Positions 24,643 to 33,251 of a DNA stretch of 64,000 bases are shown here, in pieces (position 1 is the stretch's first letter; the number at the start of each line of letters is the position of its first letter). Source of the stretch: Candidatus Zipacnadia bacterium (GTDB lineage: Bacteria > Armatimonadota > Zipacnadia > Zipacnadales > UBA5352). A program made the position numbers and the translations under genes. The stretch is taken from NCBI GenBank assembly GCA_029821735.1, contig JALGSU010000002.1, positions 248,001 to 312,000 of the forward strand, given 5' to 3'. Under the pieces are notes generated by a model. The model searched no databases. It worked only from the letters and a program-made list of their open reading frames with translations, and was not told the origin of the DNA.

Positions 24643-25713
24643 TCAGGCAGGTCGAAACTCGTCGCTCGCCTCATGCTCTGACTTCAGATGGCCGTAGTAC
24701 TTCTCCCACTGCTCATCGGTGAAGGTGTGTGGCAGGTCAACGCGACGTCCCTCGCAGGCGGATTGCAGGGCACCAATCAGCGCATTGAAGCCAGCCTTCG
24801 CGACATCAAAGCGGTTCAGATGCGGCTTCCCCCCATCGAGCCATTCGGCAACGGCCTGCGTGAAGTCGCGCTGACCGGCTGTCTGCTGGTTGTCCCAGCT
24901 GCTTTCACCGTGCTCAGGCTCAGCCATGCCTTCAGCCTGGTACCAGTAGCCACCGTTCTGGGTCAGGTAGAGGCGACCCTTGGAGCCGAGGACGTCGAAG
25001 TGCAGATGCATCCAGAAGCTGGTTTCGCCGGGCGTGCCCAGTGCGTCGAGGTCACAGTCGAAGAGCACGCGCGTGCCGTCCTCATACCAGTATTGGGCGA
25101 ATGTGTGCTCGGGCGCCCGGTGGTGCGCTTTGTACCCGGTCTCATCAATGCCATAGGCCATGGCCCACACAGCGATCGGGTCCGCTTCACCCATGATCAG
25201 CAGAAGCAGGTCCATCGTGTGCGGCCCCATGCTCATAAGGTTACCCTTGGTTGAGGCCCGGATGAGATACACGTCGCCCAGCTTGTTCTCTATGATGTCG
25301 CGAATGACGCCGTCGCGGAACTGCGGGAAGTAGCGTCGCTGGCAGTTCACTGCGATCTTCATCTTCGCCAAGTCTCGGATGCGCTCAAGCTCGACGATCT
25401 CCGAGGGGGTGACTGCCAGGGGCTTCTCAATGATGCAGGCCTTGACCCCCGCCTTACCCGCGCACTCGGCCTCCCAGATGCGCCGCCCTGGCTGCGTAAC
25501 TACGTGCACGATGTCAGGCTGCACTTCCGCCAATGCAGTCTCGTAGTCGTCGAACGCCAGCGGAATGCTGAAGTCACTTTGGAACTGCTCCCGCCGCGAG
25601 GCATCGAGATCGCAGCACGCAACCAGTTCCATTCCCTGCAGTTCGGGGTAAACTTCGGCATGGGATCGCGCCCGGGGACCGCAACCGAGGATCATCGATC
25701 GATATGTCGCCAT
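24643..25713 (-). CDS. Gfo/Idh/MocA family oxidoreductase
   Basis: A 356-residue NAD(P)-dependent sugar or inositol dehydrogenase-like protein. It has an N-terminal Rossmann loop (ILGCGPRARSHAE), the EKP motif (IIEKPLAV) and GPHTMDLLL, where the conserved histidine-aspartate pair of the C-terminal domain lies. The ATG at 25713 is preferred over a 54-codon longer frame because it starts just before the Rossmann strand and has GAGG upstream. It is divergent from a second member of the same family (25902). The substrate is unknown. Confidence 0.87.
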   Translation of the reverse strand: MATYRSMILGCGPRARSHAEVYPELQGMELVACCDLDASRREQFQSDFSIPLAFDDYETALAEVQPDIVHVVTQPGRRIWEAECAGKAGVKACIIEKPLAVTPSEIVELERIRDLAKMKIAVNCQRRYFPQFRDGVIRDIIENKLGDVYLIRASTKGNLMSMGPHTMDLLLLIMGEADPIAVWAMAYGIDETGYKAHHRAPEHTFAQYWYEDGTRVLFDCDLDALGTPGETSFWMHLHFDVLGSKGRLYLTQNGGYWYQAEGMAEPEHGESSWDNQQTAGQRDFTQAVAEWLDGGKPHLNRFDVAKAGFNALIGALQSACEGRRVDLPHTFTDEQWEKYYGHLKSEHEASDEFRPA

Positions 25714-25779
25714 TGTAGCCTCAACCTGCCTCATGAGCGCGGCGCAGCGCGCCTGAATAAAGTGCGGCAATAGACCATT

Positions 25780-25794
25780 TCTCCGCGCCGGAGA
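25780..25794. promoter_or_regulatory. Small palindrome between divergent oxidoreductase genes
   Basis: TCTCCG-CGC-CGGAGA is a perfect 6-bp inverted repeat with a 3-base centre. It sits in the 188-base region between two divergent starts (25713 and 25902) and could be an operator shared by both. Its short length and GC-rich sequence make chance possible. Confidence 0.25.
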
Positions 25795-25901
25795 GATTTC
25801 CTCGTGGCAGGTGCAGCAGTATCGGGAGGCGAATGTGCGCCAACCGTCCACGTCTTTGGTGGGCACCTCACTCAACGATGCCGTTCAAGGGGATTTCGAG
25901 G

Positions 25902-27101
25902 ATGGCTGACAAGATCAAACTGGCCCTGGTGGGCTGCGGCGGAATCGCTCTGACACACGTGAAGGGCTACCAGAACCTGCTTGAGCGCGGGTACGACACG
26001 ATGCAGATCGCCGCGGTGTGCGACACCAACGACGAAAGTGCACTGAACGTAGCGAACCAGATCGAGAACAACTTCGGGCACCGCCCAAACGTCTACTCGA
26101 CAGCCGAGGAGATGCTCGATCACGAAGAGATAGACGCGGCCGACATCTGCCTTCCCCATGCTTACCACCACTCCGGGGCGATCCCCTGTATTGAGCGCGG
26201 CGTGCATGTGATGGTGGAGAAGCCGGTGGGCATCACCGTCAGAGCGACCAAAAAGATGATGGCCGCGGCGGAGAAGTCAGGCGCGATGATCGCGGGCGCC
26301 GAGCAGATCCGCCGGTGCATGGGAGCGCGCGTGATCGAGTGGGCCATCAACGAGGCGAAGATGATTGGCACACCACGGTTCTTCACGATGGAAGTCTTTG
26401 GCGTGACGCCCTTCAACTGGAGCGAGTACAAGATGGCATGGCGTGGAGTGCGGCTCCTTGGAGGCGGCGGGCAGATCCTCGACGGCGGCGCCCACTTCAC
26501 CGATATGATGCTCCACGTCTTCGGTCCGGTGGATGAGGTCGTCTGCGACATGCGCACCTTCGAGGATCCGGAACTGGACGCGCCAGGACTGGGCAAGCGG
26601 CACGTCGACGTTGAGGACTACTGGACCTCAACACTGCGTTTCGAGAGTGGACTGGTCGGTCACTGGAGTTGGTCGCGCCTGGGCTTCAGGCACGACGTAA
26701 CCAGTGGCGTGTACTATGGCGATCAAGGGTCGTTCAAAGACAAGCAGAAGTGGATGCACGCGTTCCAGTTCGGCGCGGACCTCAAGCTCAAGGATGGCAC
26801 TGACGTACCCTACGAAGAGATCGAGCGACAGTATCTCGACCAGCTCGACGCGGATGAGAAGGAGCGCCTCTTCCCCTTCGGTCTGAGCGATGGCGTATCC
26901 AATGAGTGCTGGGACTTCGTGGAAGCCGTCGCGCATGGACGCCAGCCGGAGATCGATGCAGCGACCGCTCTGAAGGCGAAGTCACTGTGTTTCGCACTCT
27001 ATGAGGCAGCCACGTCAGGCGAGCCAGTCAAGGTCGCTGACGTCGAAGAGGGCACTGTCGACGCGTACCAGCGCCCCATCAACGAACACTGGGACCTGTA
27101 G
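25902..27101 (+). CDS. Gfo/Idh/MocA family oxidoreductase
   Basis: A 399-residue protein. The Rossmann motif LALVGCGGIALTHV is at the N-terminus, with CDTND for the nucleotide, the MVEKPVG lysine motif, and GGGGQILDGGAHFTDMML with the catalytic-domain histidine. It is longer than typical members because of an extended C-terminal domain. The ATG at 25902 is taken because it lies just before the Rossmann strand and GAGG sits close upstream. It probably oxidises a sugar or sugar acid; divergence from a paralogue and the nearby uronate-type genes support that context. Confidence 0.87.
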   Translation: MADKIKLALVGCGGIALTHVKGYQNLLERGYDTMQIAAVCDTNDESALNVANQIENNFGHRPNVYSTAEEMLDHEEIDAADICLPHAYHHSGAIPCIERGVHVMVEKPVGITVRATKKMMAAAEKSGAMIAGAEQIRRCMGARVIEWAINEAKMIGTPRFFTMEVFGVTPFNWSEYKMAWRGVRLLGGGGQILDGGAHFTDMMLHVFGPVDEVVCDMRTFEDPELDAPGLGKRHVDVEDYWTSTLRFESGLVGHWSWSRLGFRHDVTSGVYYGDQGSFKDKQKWMHAFQFGADLKLKDGTDVPYEEIERQYLDQLDADEKERLFPFGLSDGVSNECWDFVEAVAHGRQPEIDAATALKAKSLCFALYEAATSGEPVKVADVEEGTVDAYQRPINEHWDL

Positions 27102-27104
27102 CGA

Positions 27105-28115
27105 TCAGACGCGAGCCGCAGGCCTGCCCGTGACCGGGAACGAGGGATCGCGGAATCCGCTCCCCGAGTGCTCGCCGGGCGGCACCAACTCGTCGATGGC
27201 AGTCTCAAGCTCCGGGGTGATCTCGATGGCAAGTGCACCGAGATTGTCCTGGAGCTGCTGCATTGTGCGGGGGCCTATGATCGGGCAGGTAACCAGTGGG
27301 TTGGCCATTACCCAGGCGACAGCTAACTGAGCGGCGCTGCACCCAACCTGATCCGCAAGAGCCACGACCCCTTTGGCCAACTCGAAGTTCGCCTCGCGAT
27401 ACTCCGTCTCGAGCAGGCGCTTGTTGCCACGGTCAGCGCGCGACCCAGCCGGGGCGGCGCCCCCAGCCGCGTACTTGCCGGTCAGGACGCCACGGGCGAT
27501 CGGGCTGTAGCTCACCACCCCCAAGCCCAGTTCGGCGCAGGCCGGCAGCAGTTCGACCTCGCAGTCACGGTTCGCGATGTTGTATAGAGGCTGGACCGCG
27601 ACCAGTGGATCCCACCCGCGCAGTTGCTGGACACCAACAGCGCGCACCACCTGCCAGGCCCAGAAGTTGGAGACCCCAATGTAGAGGACCTTGCCGGCTG
27701 ACACCAGGTCATCGAGAGCGGCCAGGGACTCCTCTATGGGAGTATCGAGGTCGGGCTTGTGCAGGTAGTAGAGGTCAAGGTAATCAGTACCGAGGCGACG
27801 AAGGCTGGCCTCGATGGCGATGCGCATGTGTTTGCGCGAAGCACCACTGCGGTTCGGACCGTCCCCAGTCGGGAGCGTGACCTTGGTGGCTATGACAAGC
27901 TCGTCGCGGCGCCCCTGAAGGAACTTGCCGATTGCCTCCTCCGAGCCGCCCTGATTGTACCAGTCTGCGGTATCAAAGAAGTTGATGCCGGCGTCGAGAG
28001 CCGTGTGCATCATCTCAAGCGATTGCTCGTCAGTGGCTTCGCCGCCAAACATCATGGTGCCGAGGCACAGGGGAGAGACCTTCAATCCGCAAGAGCCCAA
28101 GTTCGCGTACTCCAT
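27105..28115 (-). CDS. Aldo/keto reductase
   Basis: A 336-residue NADPH-dependent (alpha/beta)8 reductase. The catalytic tetrad is complete: D48 (FFDTAD), Y53, K78 (IATKV) and H119 (LHKPD). SNFWAWQ and the C-terminal GPRTMQQLQDNL cofactor segment are typical of the YajO/Kv-beta-like group. It converges on the preceding oxidoreductase (3-base gap) and is divergent from the mannonate-dehydratase-like gene. It probably reduces a sugar-derived aldehyde or ketone. Confidence 0.9.
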   Translation of the reverse strand: MEYANLGSCGLKVSPLCLGTMMFGGEATDEQSLEMMHTALDAGINFFDTADWYNQGGSEEAIGKFLQGRRDELVIATKVTLPTGDGPNRSGASRKHMRIAIEASLRRLGTDYLDLYYLHKPDLDTPIEESLAALDDLVSAGKVLYIGVSNFWAWQVVRAVGVQQLRGWDPLVAVQPLYNIANRDCEVELLPACAELGLGVVSYSPIARGVLTGKYAAGGAAPAGSRADRGNKRLLETEYREANFELAKGVVALADQVGCSAAQLAVAWVMANPLVTCPIIGPRTMQQLQDNLGALAIEITPELETAIDELVPPGEHSGSGFRDPSFPVTGRPAARV

Positions 28116-28256
28116 AGTTGCGCGCTCCCTTCGCGATCACTGGCGATGTGCCGCATTTCTCCCCCGGCGAACGCAGCCCTTCACGGTGGAAGGTGTGACG
28201 CTTGAGGAAGGCCAACTACTGCCAGAACTGGCTATGCAGCGGAGGAGGTCACTTGC

Positions 28257-29279
28257 ATGCACCTGTGTCTGGGCCTGCGCCCCGACCCCGAGACCGGAGA
28301 GTTCGCCGCGGAAGATCTCGCCTATGCGAAGCAACTCGGAGTGGATCACGCACAGATCCGCACCGAATGGATGCTGGAACCAACCAAGAAGGGCCCGGTA
28401 CCTCGCGAGCGACTGCTGCGCTGTCGCGAGCAACTCGAAGCCGCTGGCATCGCGCTTGCCGTCGTGCTGCTCCCTCAGGGACGCGATACCCAGTATTGGC
28501 AGGCGCGCCTGGGTGCGCCTGGCCGTGACCAGGAGATCGAGGACGTGTGCGAGTCGTTGCGCGCTATCAGCGAGGCGGGAGTGCCCGTCGTGGAATGGAC
28601 ATGGAGCATTCCCGACGTGTGGGGGAACATCAAGGGGAAGACCAACTGGGGACGTGGCGGCGCTGGCGTCCGAGCATTTGACTACGACCTTGTCGAAAAG
28701 GCCGGGCCCGTGACCCCCAGCGAGGCCGTGAGCGCGGAAGAGATGTGGGACAGACTCGGCTACTTCATGCAGCGCGTGATGCCCGTGGCTGAGGAGTGTG
28801 GCCTGCGCATGGCACTGCACCCACACGACCCACCCACCCCCTTCCTCAGGGGGGAAGCCCGCGTACTCGGGAGTATCGAGGGGCTGAAGAGATTCGTCGA
28901 GATGGTCCCCAGCCCCGCCAATGGACTCAACTTCTGTCAGGGCACGATTGCGGAGATGGAAGCTGATGTCATCGCCGCAATCCGTTATTTTGGCGAGCGA
29001 GACAAGATCAATCACGTGCACTTCAGAGACATCAGCGGCACTACATTCAGCTTCCGGGAGACGTTCGTGGACAACGGCGACACCAACATGGTCGCCGCCA
29101 TGCAAGCCTATCGCGAAATTGGCTACAGATACTGCATGATGCCCGACCACACACCTCGGGTGGCGGGGGACTCAGGCTACGGACACACAGGTCGGGCGTA
29201 CGCCCTCGGGTACATACGAGCGTTGATGCAGGCAACCGACACCACCGCAGAACCTGCTGAAGGAGGCGCTTCGCAGTGA
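28257..29279 (+). CDS. Mannonate dehydratase-like (UxuA family) sugar-acid enzyme
   Basis: A 340-residue xylose-isomerase-like TIM barrel resembling UxuA, which turns D-mannonate into 2-keto-3-deoxygluconate in glucuronate breakdown. Family-like features are ALHPHDPPTPFLRG (UxuA has HPDDPP), GLNFCQGTIAEM, INHVHFRDISG, DNGDTNMV and MMPDHTP. It is shorter than E. coli UxuA (394 aa), and the HPDDPP aspartate is His here, so the exact substrate is uncertain. The start has GGAGGAGG upstream. The sulfatase-like gene overlaps its stop by 4 bases. Confidence 0.75.
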   Translation: MHLCLGLRPDPETGEFAAEDLAYAKQLGVDHAQIRTEWMLEPTKKGPVPRERLLRCREQLEAAGIALAVVLLPQGRDTQYWQARLGAPGRDQEIEDVCESLRAISEAGVPVVEWTWSIPDVWGNIKGKTNWGRGGAGVRAFDYDLVEKAGPVTPSEAVSAEEMWDRLGYFMQRVMPVAEECGLRMALHPHDPPTPFLRGEARVLGSIEGLKRFVEMVPSPANGLNFCQGTIAEMEADVIAAIRYFGERDKINHVHFRDISGTTFSFRETFVDNGDTNMVAAMQAYREIGYRYCMMPDHTPRVAGDSGYGHTGRAYALGYIRALMQATDTTAEPAEGGASQ

Positions 29280-30712
29280 ACGTTATCGTGATCTGCCTCG
29301 ACACAATGCGTGCTGACATCATTGGCGAGGGACAGCGCCTGAGTCACGTTCAGACACCAAGTATGGACCAACTCGCGCGGCAAGGCGTGGTCTTCGACCG
29401 CGCCTTCGGCGAAGGACAGCCGACACTGCAGGCCCGACGATCCTTCTTCACGGGCATGCGCTGCTTCCCGTGGCGTTTCAACGAAGACAGGCGTGGCGCG
29501 TGGCACCACGCCGCAGGTTGGCACAAGATCCCGGCTGTGCATGACACCATCGCCGAGCGCCTCGTGCGACACGGATACTACACCGGGCTGATCACCGACA
29601 CCCATCACATGTTCAAGCCAACCATGAACTACTGGCGCGGGTTCTGCTCATGGGAGCACGTGCGAGGGCAGGTGGACGACCACTGGCGCGGCGGGACGCG
29701 AGCGATGATTGAACCACTCATCCGCGAGCTCGTGCGCGAACCAATCGACTGGGAGCGACACCTCGTGCTGGCCCAGTATCTGCTCAACAATCGAGACCGC
29801 CGGAGCGACGACGACTACCTGCCCGCGCGAGTGTTCGGCACAGCCAGCCGGTGGCTGGAAGACAATCACACAAACGGTCCATTCTTCCTGTGGGTCGATG
29901 GCTTTGACCCACACGAGCCCTGGGATCCGCCGGCTCACTACGCCGAACGCTACCAATCCGGGTACGATGGCATCAACTTCATCTGGCCAGGTACGCAGGG
30001 CCCTGAAGCTACCGAGGACGAAGTGCAGCACCTTTGCGCGAACTACTTCGGAGAAGTCACCTTCGTCGATCACTGCATCGGCCGGATGCTGGAGACGGTC
30101 GACGCACTTGGGTTGTGGGATGACACGATCATCGTACTTACCAGCGACCATGGCACGCAGATACTTGACCATGGAGGCCTGGGCAAGGGCCCGAGCAATC
30201 TGCGTCCCTACAACACGGGCATCAACATGGTCGTCAGGCATCCCGACGGGCCCCGAGGGGAACACGTGCCGGGATTCGTGCAGGCGCACGATCTGCCTGC
30301 AACATTGCTCGAGATGCTCGACATCCCGGCGGAGCTTGACGGCAGGGACTTTTGGCCACTGGTCACCGGAGAAGCTGACAGCATCCGTGACCACGTCGTC
30401 ATCGGCTGGGGAGACTGGAGCAATGGGCGTGCCCGCGGCAGGGCGTCGGTGCGTGACGACGAGTGGAGCTACGTGATTGGCACCGGCTATGAGGACGAGA
30501 CACCCGAGCTCTATGATCTGACCGCCGACCCGACCGAGGACCACAACGTGATCGGGGAGCATCCGGACGCAGTAGCTCTCCAGCGCAGGCGCCTCGAGGC
30601 CGTCATGGGGCAGCCGCTCCCTGGCGAGCACGCCGAGATGTGCACGCGCGATGTGACCGCGCCCGCCCACCAGTGCAGGAAGGCGCGAATCGCCACAAGG
30701 GGCGAATACTGA
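29276..30712 (+). CDS. Sulfatase-family (alkaline phosphatase superfamily) hydrolase with threonine in the nucleophile position
   Basis: 478 residues with the superfamily scaffold: NVIVICLDTMRAD at the N-terminus, TPSMDQLARQGVVFDRAF, WVDGFDPHEPW, LTSDHGTQILDHGG with metal ligands, and a C-terminal ELYDLTADPTEDHNV. In true sulfatases a Cys or Ser in C/S-x-P-S-R becomes formylglycine. The aligned sequence here is T-L-Q-A-R (T50), so formylglycine cannot form and Thr may be the nucleophile, as in LtaS-like or phosphodiesterase members. There is no signal peptide, suggesting a cytoplasmic enzyme. The GTG start overlaps the preceding stop (GTGA), so it is coupled to the UxuA-like gene. Confidence 0.82.
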   Translation: MNVIVICLDTMRADIIGEGQRLSHVQTPSMDQLARQGVVFDRAFGEGQPTLQARRSFFTGMRCFPWRFNEDRRGAWHHAAGWHKIPAVHDTIAERLVRHGYYTGLITDTHHMFKPTMNYWRGFCSWEHVRGQVDDHWRGGTRAMIEPLIRELVREPIDWERHLVLAQYLLNNRDRRSDDDYLPARVFGTASRWLEDNHTNGPFFLWVDGFDPHEPWDPPAHYAERYQSGYDGINFIWPGTQGPEATEDEVQHLCANYFGEVTFVDHCIGRMLETVDALGLWDDTIIVLTSDHGTQILDHGGLGKGPSNLRPYNTGINMVVRHPDGPRGEHVPGFVQAHDLPATLLEMLDIPAELDGRDFWPLVTGEADSIRDHVVIGWGDWSNGRARGRASVRDDEWSYVIGTGYEDETPELYDLTADPTEDHNVIGEHPDAVALQRRRLEAVMGQPLPGEHAEMCTRDVTAPAHQCRKARIATRGEY

Positions 30713-30805
30713 GTAGTGGCCAGTCGCGGTGCAGGTGCACCGACAGGCACTGGTGAATCGACCGATTGCAGGTTCAGGAAGCATGCACATCTTTGGGGAG
30801 ATTTC

Positions 30806-31903
30806 ATGATCAGACGAACCCTCCTACTGGCGGCACTGGCAATTGCGGCGGCCTGCGTGGCGCAGGACGAGCCAACCACTATACTGCGGCATGAAGGCTT
30901 TGTGGCTTTCCATGCCGAGGCGGGCGATGACGTGCGCCTCGCGGTGGAGTCATTCCAGCGCGGCCCTCAGTATGGGACGCTCATGGCCGTCACGATCATC
31001 GACTCACAGAGCAATGCGGTCCTGCGCCAGACCGTCCCGCTGAACGAAGCGGCAGTGGTGAGGTATGTGGCGCAAACGAGTGGCCTGCACGTGGCGCGGG
31101 TGCAGATGGGCTGGAACACAGGCACCATTGAGGTGCTGGATCGCCCTTGGGCACTCGTCGCCTGGACGCGCGTACCGGTCAACATATGCGGCAGCATGCG
31201 CCCCCAGTACTTCTTTGTGCCAGAGCATCTGGAGAAGATCAGCCTGACGCTCAGTGCGAGTGTGACGAACGAGGGCGCGCTCGTGCAGATCCATGACCCA
31301 GACGGAAACCTGGTCTACGAGGAAGAAGGCGACTTCGATGCGGAGACGCGCATCGATATCGAGGCGCCACCGGCGACCCGGGGCAAGGCGTGGTCGCTGA
31401 CAGTCGCTCCCCCCGCAGACGCCGGGCTCAATCTCGATGACGTCAAGCTCTACCTCGGCCAGGGACTACCGGCTTATCTTGCGGAGAAGGCAGAGTGGCT
31501 CGAGGAGTTCGTCACGGGTGATCAGTACCAGCCCGACATGATTGACCGCGTCGTCGAAGTGCCCGGAGGCGCTAGCATCCCAAGAGGCGAGAGCATCACG
31601 CTGACGTGGGAGATGACTGAACTGCCCCAAGGCCAAGTCTACGCGCTGCGCCTGTCGGCCAATGACGTGGATTACGTCAATGAGGTCCCAGTGTCGATCA
31701 ACGGTGGCGAGACCTTCTACGTGCCCATGACCGGAAACGCCACAACCGAGACCTTCACGATTCACATCGCGGCGGATCAACTCGTCATCGGCGAGAACAC
31801 TCTGGTCTTCACGCAGAACCCTGCGGGTGGGTCCAACGCGGTGTGGGTGCGCGACGTGCAGGTACTCATCGGGGAACGCATCCGGGAGTTCCGGGGATGG
31901 TAG
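30806..31903 (+). CDS. Secreted beta-rich protein of unknown function
   Basis: A 365-residue protein with a signal peptide (MIRRTLLLAALAIAAACVAQ). An AAC before the cleavage site could also make it a lipoprotein, but the lipobox is imperfect. The mature part looks like successive beta-sandwich domains (for example SLTLSASVTNEGALVQI and ITLTWEMTELPQGQVY) and resembles proteins that bind carbohydrate, without a motif I can name. The ATG at 30806 follows GGGGAG at 5 bases. It lies 93 bases after the sulfatase-like gene on the same strand. Confidence 0.55.
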   Translation: MIRRTLLLAALAIAAACVAQDEPTTILRHEGFVAFHAEAGDDVRLAVESFQRGPQYGTLMAVTIIDSQSNAVLRQTVPLNEAAVVRYVAQTSGLHVARVQMGWNTGTIEVLDRPWALVAWTRVPVNICGSMRPQYFFVPEHLEKISLTLSASVTNEGALVQIHDPDGNLVYEEEGDFDAETRIDIEAPPATRGKAWSLTVAPPADAGLNLDDVKLYLGQGLPAYLAEKAEWLEEFVTGDQYQPDMIDRVVEVPGGASIPRGESITLTWEMTELPQGQVYALRLSANDVDYVNEVPVSINGGETFYVPMTGNATTETFTIHIAADQLVIGENTLVFTQNPAGGSNAVWVRDVQVLIGERIREFRGW

Positions 31904-31911
31904 ACGCCAGA

Positions 31912-33096
31912 TCAGGTATGGTTCGCACGGCCGTTCGCTGACATGCGGGCCGCCTCTTCATACACGACCAGCAGCCGTTCGGCCACGTTGGCGTAGTCAC
32001 AGCGTTTCGCGAAGGCGTGGCCGCCCTCAATGACACGTGCGCTCAGCGCTGGCGCCGCGAGAACACGCCGGCTCTCAGCGGCCAGCCCTTCCGCGCCCGT
32101 TGTCGGGTCGACCAGCAACCCGTTCTCCTCATGGCGGATCATGTCGCGTGCCCCGGGCGTTGCGAGCGCGACCACCGGTGTGCCTACGTGCATGGCCTCA
32201 GTGTAAGCGAGCGGCTGTGTCTCGCTGCCACTGGCGGTCAGGAACAGGTCCATCGCCGCATGGTAGTCACGGACCGACTCGTGCGGGACAGCGCCGGTGA
32301 AGATTGCGCGGCTATCCATCCCACTCACATGGGCCTCACGCTTGATCTCGTGAGCCGCAGGGCCATCGCCCACAATGAGCAGACGGACGTTCTCAAGCTC
32401 GTCCGCCAGCAGCTTCGCGGCTCGCACGACCATCGCCAGCCTCTTCTCCTCAGAGAGTCTGCCGAGATAGCCGAGGACCACCTCTTCGTCCCCAATGCCG
32501 AGGCGCCGACGGGTGCTTGCGCGGTCCGCATTGGCGAGGCCGGACAGGTCCACCGGGTTAGGCACCGTCTCAATGGCCGCGGTGACACCGTCTTCGCGCA
32601 GCCTGTCTATCATCCACTGCACCGGTGTCGTGATGACCTGGCAGCGGTTGTAGTACTTGACGACCTGCCGCGTGACGAGAGGCGCGACCCATTCTTCAGG
32701 TAGCAGCATGCGGTCCGCGAAGATCTCGTAGTGGGTGTGAGCCGTGGAGACAACAGGGAACTCTTTGCGGTGCGCGTACGTCTGTCCCCACTTGCCCACC
32801 CAAAGAGGATGCTGAGTGTGAACGACATCGACTTCGAGATTGCTGAGCATCGCGAAGGTCCGGATGGCGAAGGGGAGCGGCAACGCGAACGTGTAGTCGA
32901 CCTCGCCGGGCATTCTCACGGCCGGGTAGCGGATGACGAAGGGATCGTCCTCGAAGGGGTCGTCGGCGACCGGCTCTGGCGCGCAAACGTAGACCTCGTG
33001 GCCACACTCCTGCAGACCACGGCGGTAGAAGTGCGTACAGTTGGCCACGCCGTTGAGCGCGGGCAGGTATGTGTTTGTGAACAGCGCAATCTTCAT
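31912..33096 (-). CDS. GT4-family glycosyltransferase
   Basis: A 394-residue GT-B enzyme. N-terminal KIALFTNTYLPALNGVANCTH matches the opening of diacylglycerol glucosyl- and mannosyltransferases of this family. The C-terminal domain has GYLGRLSEEKRLAMVV, LLIVGDGPA and the EAMHVGTPVVA donor-binding motif. It probably transfers a sugar from a nucleotide donor to a lipid or glycan at the cytoplasmic face. The ATG at 33096 is preferred to a longer frame because it starts the first strand. It follows the heparinase-like gene by 155 bases on the same strand. Confidence 0.85.
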   Translation of the reverse strand: MKIALFTNTYLPALNGVANCTHFYRRGLQECGHEVYVCAPEPVADDPFEDDPFVIRYPAVRMPGEVDYTFALPLPFAIRTFAMLSNLEVDVVHTQHPLWVGKWGQTYAHRKEFPVVSTAHTHYEIFADRMLLPEEWVAPLVTRQVVKYYNRCQVITTPVQWMIDRLREDGVTAAIETVPNPVDLSGLANADRASTRRRLGIGDEEVVLGYLGRLSEEKRLAMVVRAAKLLADELENVRLLIVGDGPAAHEIKREAHVSGMDSRAIFTGAVPHESVRDYHAAMDLFLTASGSETQPLAYTEAMHVGTPVVALATPGARDMIRHEENGLLVDPTTGAEGLAAESRRVLAAPALSARVIEGGHAFAKRCDYANVAERLLVVYEEAARMSANGRANHT

Positions 33097-33251
33097 CGCA
33101 AAACTCGAGGCAGCTTCATAATGGCCTGTGCGCGCGCCACCAGCCATCCTGCGTTCAGACACTGGACACGTCCGTGTCTGCACTACTTATTCGCGGCCGG
33201 AGGTGCTCAGCCCTCCCAACTGCGGAAGACCGTCTCGCGCAGCCCCCAACG

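Noticed and set aside
28137..29150. 337-codon minus-strand frame opposite the UxuA-like gene
   Set aside because: Antisense shadow; no domain.
29648..30790. 380-codon minus-strand frame opposite the sulfatase-like gene
   Set aside because: Overlaps a gene with clear superfamily motifs; no start with a Shine-Dalgarno sequence.
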